A stretch of DNA of 64,000 nucleotides from Amphritea atlantica. Lineage in GTDB: Bacteria > Pseudomonadota > Gammaproteobacteria > Pseudomonadales > Balneatricaceae. Below the pieces are notes generated by a model that did not search any database, was not told the DNA's origin, and saw only the letters and a program-made list of their open reading frames with translations. The stretch lies in NCBI GenBank assembly GCA_024397875.1, contig CP073344.1, forward strand, positions 1,169,001-1,233,000, in the 5' to 3' direction. Shown in pieces: positions 18,382 to 26,748 of the stretch; within the stretch, counting starts at the first letter, position 1, and each line of letters opens with the position of its first letter. The translations under genes were made by a program, and so were the position numbers.

Positions 18382-19808
18382 CAGGTTTAGAGCAATATGA
18401 TCTGGTGATTATCGGTGCCGGGCCTGCGGGCATGGCCGCTGCCCGGGAAGCGGGTGAAGCCGGACTCAATACCCTGATATTGGATGAACAACCCCGGGCG
18501 GGTGGACAGATATACAGAAATATTGGTCGGCCAATACTGCGCGATCGTTCGATTCTGGGCAACGATTACTATGTAGGTGAGTCGCTTTTAGCGGGATTAA
18601 CTCACTCGTTGGTGACTCATATCGTCAATGCTACGGTATGGGAAGTGACCGCAGATAACACTCTGTACTATTCAGCAGAAGGGGTTAGTCGCCAGGTTCG
18701 TTTCAAAAAATTACTGCTGGCGACCGGGGCACAGGAGCGTCCGGTACCCTTTGATGGCTGGACACTGCCTGGTGTGATGACCTGTGGGGCAGCGCAGATA
18801 TTATTGAAATCGTCTGGTCTGACTCCGGCAGAGCCGCTGGTGATAGCTGGCAGCGGTCCGCTGTTATTGTTGATCGCCTGCCAACTGATCAGAACCGATG
18901 CCAGAATCGAAGCTATTGTAGACACGACACCGGCCTGTAATTACGGACAGGCGTTTAAGGAGATCGGTGGCGCGATCAAAGGCTGGCGTTATCTGCTTAA
19001 AGGGATGCGGATGCTCAACGAAGTCCGCCGTAGTGGAGTTAAATACTACAAGAGTGCAACTGAATTACGTGCTGAACCGGGAGGTGACGGTAATCTTGCG
19101 TCGGTCAGTTTTCGCAAGGGCAATATTCTGCATCAACTGGACTGCAAAACATTACTGGTTCATCAGGGGGTAGTTCCTAATACTCAGTTGGGCCGGGCGA
19201 TCGGACTGGAACACCAATGGGATGAAGTGCAGCAGTGCTGGAAGCCGACCCTCTCTGAAAATGGTTGCAGCAGCCATCCGGATATCTTTATTGCCGGAGA
19301 CTCTGCCGGTATTGGAGGCGCAATGGTCGCTGAGATTCAGGGGCGCCTTGTTGCCAGGTGGATCGTGCATCAATTAGGTGGGACAGAGAGACGTGATCCG
19401 GGGATAGATTCTTTGCGAAAAGAACTGATTGATCAGCTCGCGATACGTCCTTTTCTGGATCACCTTTACCGTCCTCTGGATATGTTCCTGAAGCCGCAAG
19501 GGGAAACTATTGTTTGCCGGTGTGAAGAAGTTAGTGCCGCTGAAATTCGGGGGCTTGTAAAACAGGGTTGTATCGGACCGAACCAGACCAAGGCCTTTTG
19601 TCGTTCGGGTATGGGGCCTTGTCAGGGACGCCAGTGCGGTGCAACAGTGACTACCTTACTGGCAGATGAACTGGGTAAAAGCCCTGTAGAGGTTGGCTAT
19701 TACAATATCCGCTTCCCTATTAAACCGGTTTCATTAGGTGAGCTGGCTGGTCTTAATCAGACGCGCTCTGTTAAGGCACAGACAGATCAGACTACCGCTA
19801 GAAATTAA
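18378..19808 (+). CDS. FAD/NAD(P)-binding oxidoreductase with C-terminal BFD-like 2Fe-2S domain
   Basis: The protein has 476 residues. The N-terminal dinucleotide motif is [20 protein letters not shown] (~10-29), and a second nucleotide-binding segment, [12 protein letters not shown], is at ~154. The C-terminal cluster domain has C380-x-C382 with C408, C415 and C420 (in [13 protein letters not shown]), as in HcnB/OoxA-type subunits. Together with its two partners it forms a membrane-associated or soluble dehydrogenase passing electrons to quinone or oxygen. The electron acceptor cannot be read here. Confidence 0.88.
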   Translation: MTGLEQYDLVIIGAGPAGMAAAREAGEAGLNTLILDEQPRAGGQIYRNIGRPILRDRSILGNDYYVGESLLAGLTHSLVTHIVNATVWEVTADNTLYYSAEGVSRQVRFKKLLLATGAQERPVPFDGWTLPGVMTCGAAQILLKSSGLTPAEPLVIAGSGPLLLLIACQLIRTDARIEAIVDTTPACNYGQAFKEIGGAIKGWRYLLKGMRMLNEVRRSGVKYYKSATELRAEPGGDGNLASVSFRKGNILHQLDCKTLLVHQGVVPNTQLGRAIGLEHQWDEVQQCWKPTLSENGCSSHPDIFIAGDSAGIGGAMVAEIQGRLVARWIVHQLGGTERRDPGIDSLRKELIDQLAIRPFLDHLYRPLDMFLKPQGETIVCRCEEVSAAEIRGLVKQGCIGPNQTKAFCRSGMGPCQGRQCGATVTTLLADELGKSPVEVGYYNIRFPIKPVSLGELAGLNQTRSVKAQTDQTTARN

Positions 19809-19836
19809 TAAAACTGAAGAGTCGAGAAACAAGATA

Positions 19837-20187
19837 ATGACTATTGAACGCCATCAGATTGCGATCCGTATGAGCCGGGTTGTAGTTCATAATAATACCG
19901 CATATCTCTGTGGACAGGTCGCTGAAGACCGCAGTGCAAATATTCTGGAACAGACCCGGACAATGCTGGAAAAGGTATCTGAGCTATTGTTCTCTGTCGG
20001 CAGTAGTCCGGAAAAAATCCTCTCAGCGACCATTTATCTTAAGGATATGGCGCTGTTTGCCGAGATGAACTCAGTCTGGGATAGCTGGCTTCCAGAGGGG
20101 TTCGCTCCTGCAAGAGCTTGTGTTGAGGCGGCTATGGCAAGCCCCGAATTGTTGGTTGAAATCTCAGTCATCGCTGCGGTTGATTGA
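19837..20187 (+). CDS. Rid family (RidA/YjgF-like) enamine/imine deaminase
   Basis: The protein has 116 residues from the ATG at 19837. Family blocks are [35 protein letters not shown], and [10 protein letters not shown], which contains the arginine that binds the imine carboxylate. Rid proteins hydrolyse reactive imines released by amino-acid oxidation. Placement after a flavin amino-acid-type dehydrogenase is a classic pairing and supports amino-acid oxidation as the job of this operon. Confidence 0.9.
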   Translation: MTIERHQIAIRMSRVVVHNNTAYLCGQVAEDRSANILEQTRTMLEKVSELLFSVGSSPEKILSATIYLKDMALFAEMNSVWDSWLPEGFAPARACVEAAMASPELLVEISVIAAVD

Positions 20188-20831
20188 TTTCATCGATTAT
20201 TATGGGTCGTATGGTTTCTGCAGTACTTATAATGAAGAAAGAGATGATGCTACTGCATTTTTAGCGTTGTGGAATCTCTTTTTTGATCAGTACTGAGCAG
20301 CGAAAAGGGATAGCGAATGTTCTACTCGTTGAGTTGAAATCTTTGCGTAAGAAGGGGGTTGTAATAACAGCCAGATATCCCTGATATGGAGCGTGATAGT
20401 TTTACCAAGGGTGTTCAGTGATCTGTGGGCTGTTAAATCTTAAAGCTTGGATTGAACGCTTCGAGTGCTTTTGATCGTTCCTCAAATACCCGTTTTCGTA
20501 ACCCGATATGAAGCGGGTCTTTCATAACGTTCATGCCAGATTATGGCTAATACCGCGACAAAGTGAATCTCTCTTAATACGATGTGATGCGCGGCTAAGG
20601 TCCTGTTCCTCCAGTAAATAATCAATAGCGCTTTTATTTGCTCCTCCCAGAACATGCTGATAGCAGAGGGTGTGCGGTTTGTCTCCCGGTGTTTCATTCT
20701 TTGTGTAAATAATCATCGGCGACTATGCTTTGGTTGCGTTGGGCTGGGTGCGCTTAATGGTCACAGTTTTTAACCCCTTGTGAAGAACTCAGCTATTACC
20801 GTAAAGGGGTAACGATACAGCAGGGGGTTCC
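20188..20831. other. Intergenic region holding a LysR relic
   Basis: Of these 644 bases, 20433-20695 are a decayed LysR fragment, listed separately. I see no gene, terminator or repeat in 20188-20432. The part from 20717 to 20831 should contain the promoter of the TPR gene; no clear -35/-10 pair stood out. Confidence 0.5.
20433..20695 (-). pseudogene. LysR regulator C-terminal fragment, frameshifted and internally deleted
   Basis: On the minus strand, pieces of three frames line up with the intact LysR at 22972-23910. GGANKSAIDYLLEEQDLSR matches GGARKGAIDHLLEERGLSR. Then VAVLAIIWHERY joins VAALAMIS directly to IIWHERY, losing about 37 residues. A two-base deletion (TTCATAACG against TTCATATAACG) then shifts the frame, after which DPLHIGLRKRVFEE matches DPAHIWLRQLVFEE, ending in TAA at 20433. 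There is no N-terminal DNA-binding region. It is a dead duplicate or remnant of a related regulator. Confidence 0.85.
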
Positions 20832-22034
20832 ATGATTGAAAAACGTACCGGTCACACGCTGTCGAGTGACTCTCCCGAAGCTGTCCGTCTATACCAGCAA
20901 GCGGTCGATCTGATTCTGGGATCAGAGTCTGGTGCCGCTGAAGCCCTTGATAAAGCACTTGCGCTCGATAACAATTTTGCGCTGGCCGCTGCCGCCCGCT
21001 ATTGCGTGGCAAAAGATATTGGTGAGGCGGATGCTGTCACCTATCGTGAGTCCGCCGAAAAGGCATCCCGGAGTGCGACGCAGTGGGAGCAAGCGCATAT
21101 CGAGGTGCTGTTTGGTTTGCTGGATCAGCCGGGCGCCACCCGGGAAAGAGCCTTTGCCTATATCCGCGAGAATCCTGCTGATCTGCTAGTGGTTTCACAG
21201 CTGGCAGGGTACCTGTTTTTTTATGCCGGGCCTGAAAAACTGGACACGGTACTTAATCTGTTAGAGTCAGTTGAAGGCGTGTTAAGCGATGACTGGGCAT
21301 ATATCGCCCGGCTTGGATTTGCAGCGAGTGAAGCGGGACAGCGTCAGCGGGGTCGTGAGCTGATCGAGAAAGCGCTGGAGATCCGGCCGCAGGCACTTTT
21401 CTCGATTCATGGCCTGGCCCATGTGTTACATGATGAGGGTGCTGCAGAAGAGTCGGCTCATCTGTTACAGGACTGGCTCAGAATACATGAAAGCGGTGCC
21501 CGCACTGGACAGATGTATGGTCATGTTCAGTGGCATCTGGCGTTGTCTGAATGGCAGATTGGGGATCGTGAAGCCGCACGGCAGCGTTATCTGCAGTTTT
21601 GTGCCCCGGACACCACCACCTGCGGACCGATTCTGACGCTGGCGGATTGCGGTGGTTTCCTGCTCAGGGATTACCTGCAAAGCGGACAGACGCGGCCGCT
21701 GACAAAGGACGTGCTCAGTCATATTGATAAAGTCTGGGGCATGATCGGACATCCTTTTATCGCACTCCATGTGGCAGGGCTGTATGCATCGGCAGGGGAT
21801 ATTGCCGGCCTTGAGCGGTGTCAGCAAGCGATTTCTGAAACCCCCGATGGTGTTAATCATGATACTTCACAGGCGTTAGTCTCTGCATTAATTGATCTTG
21901 AGAGGGCTGATAATCTGCAGGCAGCTCAGACCCTGTCTACCATTTCCCGGGGGGCGCGGATCGGTATAGGCGGCAGTAATGTCGAACGAATCCTGATTGA
22001 TCTGATTGAGGACCGTTGCAGAACTCCTCATTAA
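20832..22034 (+). CDS. Tetratricopeptide (TTC38-like) protein
   Basis: The protein has 400 residues, is mostly helical and has no signal peptide, so it is cytoplasmic. It looks like the TTC38 family: an early segment AVDLILGSESGAAEALDKAL, then LEIRPQALFSIHGLAHVLHD (the family's conserved HxxAHV block) and later TPR-like pairs. Bacterial members are widespread but their role is not established; TPRs usually mediate protein binding. A GGGGG-rich ribosome binding site precedes the ATG. It appears to be transcribed alone. Confidence 0.75.
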   Translation: MIEKRTGHTLSSDSPEAVRLYQQAVDLILGSESGAAEALDKALALDNNFALAAAARYCVAKDIGEADAVTYRESAEKASRSATQWEQAHIEVLFGLLDQPGATRERAFAYIRENPADLLVVSQLAGYLFFYAGPEKLDTVLNLLESVEGVLSDDWAYIARLGFAASEAGQRQRGRELIEKALEIRPQALFSIHGLAHVLHDEGAAEESAHLLQDWLRIHESGARTGQMYGHVQWHLALSEWQIGDREAARQRYLQFCAPDTTTCGPILTLADCGGFLLRDYLQSGQTRPLTKDVLSHIDKVWGMIGHPFIALHVAGLYASAGDIAGLERCQQAISETPDGVNHDTSQALVSALIDLERADNLQAAQTLSTISRGARIGIGGSNVERILIDLIEDRCRTPH

Positions 22035-22285
22035 AACTTACCGACAGATATCAACCGGTGCTCTGAAATAATGCGGATGAGGGTGTCAGTCTTTGTTGTT
22101 TCTGCTGGGCTGGAAAAATGTATCCAGAGTTATCTCGCCCCGGCCTCTGATCTGATTTTCCCGGTTAACGATGATTTCAATAATGGTTGCGCTGAATTCA
22201 TCAACTACACTTCATCATTGACAGTGCTATGTCTGTTATGTGGCAGCGAATGGTATGTCAATGATAATAAAAATGGAGAACAATA

Positions 22286-22813
22286 ATGAACAGGTTAATC
22301 AGTGGTTTGCTGATGGCAACAGGCTTGCTCCTGTCGCCGGCTATTGTTTCTGCTGAAGATAATCAGGCACTTATAATGCAGGCGCGCTCAGCCGCACCCT
22401 CCATGGTGAGTGCGGATGCAACGGTAATGTATCAAGGGAAGGTTCTTGCTGAAGGCAGTAATGGCTGGACGTGTATGCCGGAGACGATGCCGGGAGACAA
22501 TTCGCCGATATGTAACGACGCTGTCTGGATGGAGGCGTTGGCAGCTGTAGGCAGTAAAGGGCCATTTGAGGCTAAGGAGATGGGATTCTCCTATATGCTC
22601 GGTGGTGACGGCGGGGTGAGCAATTCAGATCCCTATCATGCCGACCATATGAATGCAGAGGACTACATTAAAGAGGGCCCGCATCTGATGATTATTGTGC
22701 CGAAAGCTTCACTGGAAGGTATTACCACCGACCCCCATGCGGGCGGGCCTTATGTGATGTGGAAGGACACTCCCTATGCACACATTATGATTCCGGTGGG
22801 GGAGCGGGATTAG
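22286..22813 (+). CDS. Exported protein of unknown function
   Basis: The protein has 175 residues. A signal peptide ends near residue 23 (IVSA). The mature protein contains NGWTCMPETMPGDNSPICND, with two cysteines that may form a disulfide, and a Gly/Asp/His-rich middle (GGDGGVSNSDPYHADHMN). I do not recognise a named domain. GGAG lies 7-10 bases before the ATG. It stands alone between the TPR gene and a convergent LysR. Confidence 0.75.
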   Translation: MNRLISGLLMATGLLLSPAIVSAEDNQALIMQARSAAPSMVSADATVMYQGKVLAEGSNGWTCMPETMPGDNSPICNDAVWMEALAAVGSKGPFEAKEMGFSYMLGGDGGVSNSDPYHADHMNAEDYIKEGPHLMIIVPKASLEGITTDPHAGGPYVMWKDTPYAHIMIPVGERD

Positions 22814-22841
22814 TCTGACCGCTGCTCATTATCTGATAACG

Positions 22842-22873
22842 AAAAGGAGGTCAGGGAGGATTTCCTTTTTTTG
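22842..22873 (+). terminator. Candidate intrinsic terminator
   Basis: AAAAGGA pairs with TCCTTTT over a 13-base purine-rich loop, and the T-run extends past the stem. It lies 29 bases after the exported-protein stop. The stem is A/T-rich and only moderately stable. Confidence 0.45.
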
Positions 22874-22971
22874 GTTAACTCAGTCATGCCGGTGTAGCTT
22901 GTGACTATCTGTTTCTTATTTATGTCACCATTTGCCTGCTGTCAGGGCTGCGTCTGAGCAGCACCAGGGAA

Positions 22972-23910
22972 TCAAACCCGGTAACCGATATTCAGTTCGT
23001 TGAGGGTGGTTGTCAGTTCTTCGAATACCAGTTGTCGTAACCAGATATGGGCCGGATCTTTCATATAACGTTCATGCCAGATGATGGAATAGGTAAAGCC
23101 TTTCTGCTCCATAGGAAAGGGCAGCATTTTCAATTTATATTGTTCGGCAAAACTGACCGCCAGACCATAGGGTACGGTCAGTATCAGATCCGTTTGTGAA
23201 ATCATCGCCAGTGCGGCGACAAAATGCGGCACTCTTAATGCGATGCGGCGGCTCAGTCCCCGTTCTTCCAATAAGTGATCGATAGCCCCTTTGCGTGCAC
23301 CACCCATGGTGATCAGCGCATGGGGGTATGTTGCATAATTCTCCAGACTCAATCCCAGTTGTGTTAGTGGATGGTCATCCCTGACGACACAGATAAACCG
23401 GTCGCTGCCTACGCCCCGACCATGAATCGCTGCCGGAGCATCTTCTACGGTGCAGGTGGCCAGATCGATTCCCTCCTGATCCAGCTGCTGTAACAGGTTT
23501 TCCTGCCAGGGAACGATCTCCAGATTGACGCCTGGTGCTTCAGCACGCATCCGTTTCAGAACCGGAGGCAGTAATACCTGGGTACCGTAATCCGTCGTCG
23601 CCAGTCTGAAATTTTGCGTTGCCGCTGCCGGAATGAAGGTGGCAGGGGAGATCAGTTGACTCAGATCCTGCAGTGATTGCTGCAACTGAAGTGCCAGCGT
23701 TTCAGCGCGAGGGGTGGGAGCTAATCCTTTGGGGGTGCGGGTGAACAGGGGATCATTAAACAGCTCTCTCAGACGTGTCAGGTTGCGACTGATGGCCGGT
23801 TGCGTCAGGTTTAACCGGCCCGCCGCCCGGGTGACACTGCGCTCTTCAAGCAGCACCTGCAAAACGGGCAGCAGATTGAGATCGGTACTGGAGAGATTAC
23901 TGATATTCAT
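22972..23910 (-). CDS. LysR-family transcriptional regulator
   Basis: The protein has 312 residues from the ATG at 23910. The DNA-binding segment reads LLEERSVTRAAGRLNLTQPA then SRNLTRLRE; the rest is an effector-binding domain of the PbpR/NodD-like subgroup (DLNLLPVLQVLLEE start). It is divergent from the NADP oxidoreductase at 24018, with 107 bases between, so it likely controls that gene and perhaps the DJ-1 gene after it. The decayed copy at 20433 is its close relative. Confidence 0.9.
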   Translation of the reverse strand: MNISNLSSTDLNLLPVLQVLLEERSVTRAAGRLNLTQPAISRNLTRLRELFNDPLFTRTPKGLAPTPRAETLALQLQQSLQDLSQLISPATFIPAAATQNFRLATTDYGTQVLLPPVLKRMRAEAPGVNLEIVPWQENLLQQLDQEGIDLATCTVEDAPAAIHGRGVGSDRFICVVRDDHPLTQLGLSLENYATYPHALITMGGARKGAIDHLLEERGLSRRIALRVPHFVAALAMISQTDLILTVPYGLAVSFAEQYKLKMLPFPMEQKGFTYSIIWHERYMKDPAHIWLRQLVFEELTTTLNELNIGYRV

Positions 23911-24017
23911 AATATGATTTTTGATTATGTTGGTTATATACCCTATGCATTGGATGCATATTGTTTTGAAGCATAGACTACTCACCATTATCAGACAACG
24001 AAAATGTAAGGTACTAA

Positions 24018-25028
24018 ATGTATATTGAATCAAATCGCGAAATTCATCTGGTGAATCGCCCGCAGGGCATGCCGGTCAACGCGGACTTCAATCTGGTGAG
24101 CAAACCTGTTCCGGTGTTGAACGAGGGAGAGGTCTTAATTAAAAACCTGTGGCTCTCGGTTGATCCCTATATGCGTGGCCGGATGGTTGAGCGTGCCAGC
24201 TATATTGAGCCATTTGCCCTGAACGAGGCGCTCAGTGGCGGCGCAGTGGGTGAAGTGGTTGAATCCCGTCATCCCCAGTTTCCGGTCGGTAGTATGGTTT
24301 CCAGCATGAATGGCTGGCGCGAATACTTCACCTCAGCGGGTAGCGATCTGCAGTTGCTACCGCAAACTGCGATTGCTGAGCAGGCATTTCTCAGTGTACT
24401 GGGGATGACCGGTATGACGGCTTATACCGGTCTGCTTAAAATTGCGGAACTTAAAGAGGGCGACAGGGTATTTGTATCCGCGGCATCTGGTGCTGTCGGT
24501 GCGATGGTCTGTCAGATTGCTAAACTTAAAGGCTGCTATGTGGCGGGAAGCGTTGGTTCAGATGAAAAAGCCCGCTATCTGCTTGAAGAGCTGGGCGTTG
24601 ACGCTGTGGTTAATTACAAAACCACAACCGATCTGCAGAGCAGTATTGCTGATGCATGCCCTGAAGGGATCGATGTCTATTTCGAAAATGTGGGTGGTGA
24701 ACACCTTGAAGCTGTACTAAACCTTATGAACGATCATGGCCGGATTGCCGTGTGCGGGATGATTGAGCAATACAATGCCACATCGCCGCAGCCGGGTCCG
24801 GCTAACCTGGCGCAGATCATCATTAAAAAACTGAAAATAGAGGGCTTTATCGTCTTTGAACACTGGGATGGCTATCCGGAATTTATTGAGCAGATGATGC
24901 AGTGGATTGCTGCAGGGCAGATCAGTTGGAAAGAGACTGTCTTCGAAGGTATCGAGCAAACCACTGACGCCTTTATCGGACTGTTTAACGGACAAAATAT
25001 GGGCAAGATGCTGGTTAAGCTTGGCTGA
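24018..25028 (+). CDS. NADP-dependent oxidoreductase (CurA/YncB-like MDR family)
   Basis: The protein has 336 residues and is a zinc-independent medium-chain reductase of the leukotriene B4 dehydrogenase/CurA group. It has LWLSVDPYMRGRM near residue 45 and the nucleotide-binding motif AASGAVGAMVCQIAKLKG at ~155-172. It would reduce the double bond of alpha,beta-unsaturated ketones or aldehydes with NADPH. AAGG precedes the start. The divergent LysR is its likely regulator. Confidence 0.9.
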   Translation: MYIESNREIHLVNRPQGMPVNADFNLVSKPVPVLNEGEVLIKNLWLSVDPYMRGRMVERASYIEPFALNEALSGGAVGEVVESRHPQFPVGSMVSSMNGWREYFTSAGSDLQLLPQTAIAEQAFLSVLGMTGMTAYTGLLKIAELKEGDRVFVSAASGAVGAMVCQIAKLKGCYVAGSVGSDEKARYLLEELGVDAVVNYKTTTDLQSSIADACPEGIDVYFENVGGEHLEAVLNLMNDHGRIAVCGMIEQYNATSPQPGPANLAQIIIKKLKIEGFIVFEHWDGYPEFIEQMMQWIAAGQISWKETVFEGIEQTTDAFIGLFNGQNMGKMLVKLG

Positions 25029-25135
25029 TAAATCACTCATTTTCAGGGCTGGAGGGAAAGCCGATCCGTTTTCTGAAAAACTGTTCAGGTGATCCCCCTT
25101 CGCCAGATAATTACGATAATTTTGGACTATATACA

Positions 25136-25816
25136 ATGAATATTTTATTTGTACTGACTTCGCACGATGCACTGGGTGATACCGGTGAAAAAACGGGCTT
25201 CTGGATTGAGGAGTTTGCTGCACCCTATTATGTTTTTGCTGATGCGGGGGCAGATATCACGCTGGCGTCACCGACAGGCGGGCAGCCACCAATCGATCCA
25301 AAAAGTGCTCTGGAAGATTTTCAGACGGAGGACACCCGTCGGTTTGACCAGGATGCCGTGTTGCAGCAGAAGCTTGCGACTACCCTGAAACTTAGCGATA
25401 TATCAGCTGATGACTATGATGCGGTCTTTTACCCGGGTGGCCATGGGCCGATGTGGGATCTGACCAATGATCAGAACTCTATTGAACTGATTGAGTCTTT
25501 TTCTCGTCAGGGTAAGCTGATATCAGCAGTCTGTCATGCTCCCAGCGTATTGTTGAATACCAAAAATGCTCAGGGAGAGCCGCTGGTTAAAAATCGTAAA
25601 GTGACCGGTTTTACTAACACTGAAGAAGCAGCGGTGGGGCTGACGGACGTTGTTCCCTTCCTGCTGGAGGATGAGCTAAAAAAACGGGGTGGCTTATACA
25701 GCCAGGGAGCTGACTGGGCGCCTTATGCGGTTGAAGATGGCCTGTTGATTACCGGACAAAACCCGGCTTCATCATCGCTGGTGGCGAAGGCTGTGCTGGC
25801 CCGGTTGAATAAGTAG
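25136..25816 (+). CDS. DJ-1/PfpI family protein (Hsp31-like)
   Basis: The protein has 226 residues. The nucleophile elbow is AVCHAPS with Cys133-His134, and DAVFYPGGHGPMWDL carries the family's Gly-rich turn. The WIEEFAAPYYVFADAGADIT region is like the class I GATase-like/Hsp31 group, some of which are glyoxalase III enzymes or chaperones. It follows the reductase by 107 bases, so both may form a reactive-carbonyl defence unit; this is inference. A bidirectional terminator follows. Confidence 0.88.
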   Translation: MNILFVLTSHDALGDTGEKTGFWIEEFAAPYYVFADAGADITLASPTGGQPPIDPKSALEDFQTEDTRRFDQDAVLQQKLATTLKLSDISADDYDAVFYPGGHGPMWDLTNDQNSIELIESFSRQGKLISAVCHAPSVLLNTKNAQGEPLVKNRKVTGFTNTEEAAVGLTDVVPFLLEDELKKRGGLYSQGADWAPYAVEDGLLITGQNPASSSLVAKAVLARLNK

Positions 25817-25855
25817 TTAACAGAGCAGTTAACTAACAACGTCGTAAATAAAAAA

Positions 25856-25883
25856 GCGGGAGCCTAAACTCCCGTTTTTTTTT
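25856..25883. terminator. Bidirectional intrinsic terminator
   Basis: CGGGAG and CTCCCG pair over a CCTAAA loop; nine T follow on the plus strand and a run of A precedes it, giving a T-run on the minus strand. It ends both the DJ-1 gene and the convergent ABC permease gene. Confidence 0.88.
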
Positions 25884-25892
25884 GATGCTGTT

Positions 25893-26744
25893 TCAGTGCG
25901 GGGTAATACCCCGAATGGTTTCAGATCTACGCCGCAGATATTCTACGGTACTCAGTAGCAGTATCGACATACATACCAGCAGGGTTGCCACGGCCAGAAT
26001 CGTCGGGCTGATCTGCTCACGAATACCCGCCCACATCTGCATGGGCACTGTCCGTTGCTCGGCGCCGGCGATAAAGATCGCAACCACCACTTCATCAACC
26101 GAAGTCATCAGTGCGAACAGGCCTCCCGAGATTACACCGGTTAAAATCAGTGGCACAGTGACTTTAAAGAAGGCATAGGTCGGGGTGGCGCCCAGGCTAG
26201 CTGCAGCCCTGACTAAGTTGTAATCAAAGCCGCTCAGGGTTGCCGTCACAGTGATAACGACAAAGGGGGTACCCAGCGCAGTGTGTGCCAGAATCAGGCC
26301 GAGATAGCTCTGCGATATTCCCAGCGATGAATAGAAAAAGAACATGCCCGCTGCGGATATGATCAGAGGCACAATCATCGGGGAGATCAAAAAGCCCATG
26401 ATCATGCCTTTAAACGGCAGTTCTGAACGACTCAGACCCAGTGCTGCGAGGGTACCCAGAATCATCGACAGAATGGTGGAACAAACGGCGACGATAAAGG
26501 TGTTCTGAATCGCATTCATCCAGCGCTCACTGCCAAAGAACTCCTCATACCAGCGTAGCGAATAGGCATCCGGGTCAAATGCCAGCATACCTTCGGTAAA
26601 ACTGAAGTAGGGCTCAACATTGAATGACAATGGAATAATAATGAGCAGGGGTGAAATCAGGAAAATGAATACCACTCCGCAAAAAATACGAAAAGCGTAG
26701 TACCAGAATGTTTCCAGAGGGCCTGCATAGGATGGAAGGGCCAT
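25893..26744 (-). CDS. Polyamine-type ABC transporter permease (PotC-like)
   Basis: The protein has 283 residues with six membrane segments. The coupling (EAA) loop is LVRAAASLGATPTYAFFKVTVPLI. It matches the PotC/PotI permease class of spermidine/putrescine-type importers. It is the last gene of the minus-strand cluster and begins 4 bases after the PotB-like gene stops. Confidence 0.9.
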   Translation of the reverse strand: MALPSYAGPLETFWYYAFRIFCGVVFIFLISPLLIIIPLSFNVEPYFSFTEGMLAFDPDAYSLRWYEEFFGSERWMNAIQNTFIVAVCSTILSMILGTLAALGLSRSELPFKGMIMGFLISPMIVPLIISAAGMFFFYSSLGISQSYLGLILAHTALGTPFVVITVTATLSGFDYNLVRAAASLGATPTYAFFKVTVPLILTGVISGGLFALMTSVDEVVVAIFIAGAEQRTVPMQMWAGIREQISPTILAVATLLVCMSILLLSTVEYLRRRSETIRGITPH

Positions 26745-26748
26745 AGTG

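Noticed and set aside
22071..22286. 71-codon frame directly upstream of the exported protein
   Set aside because: No ribosome binding site, no family resemblance, and cysteine/aromatic content unlike a real small protein; treated as leader sequence.
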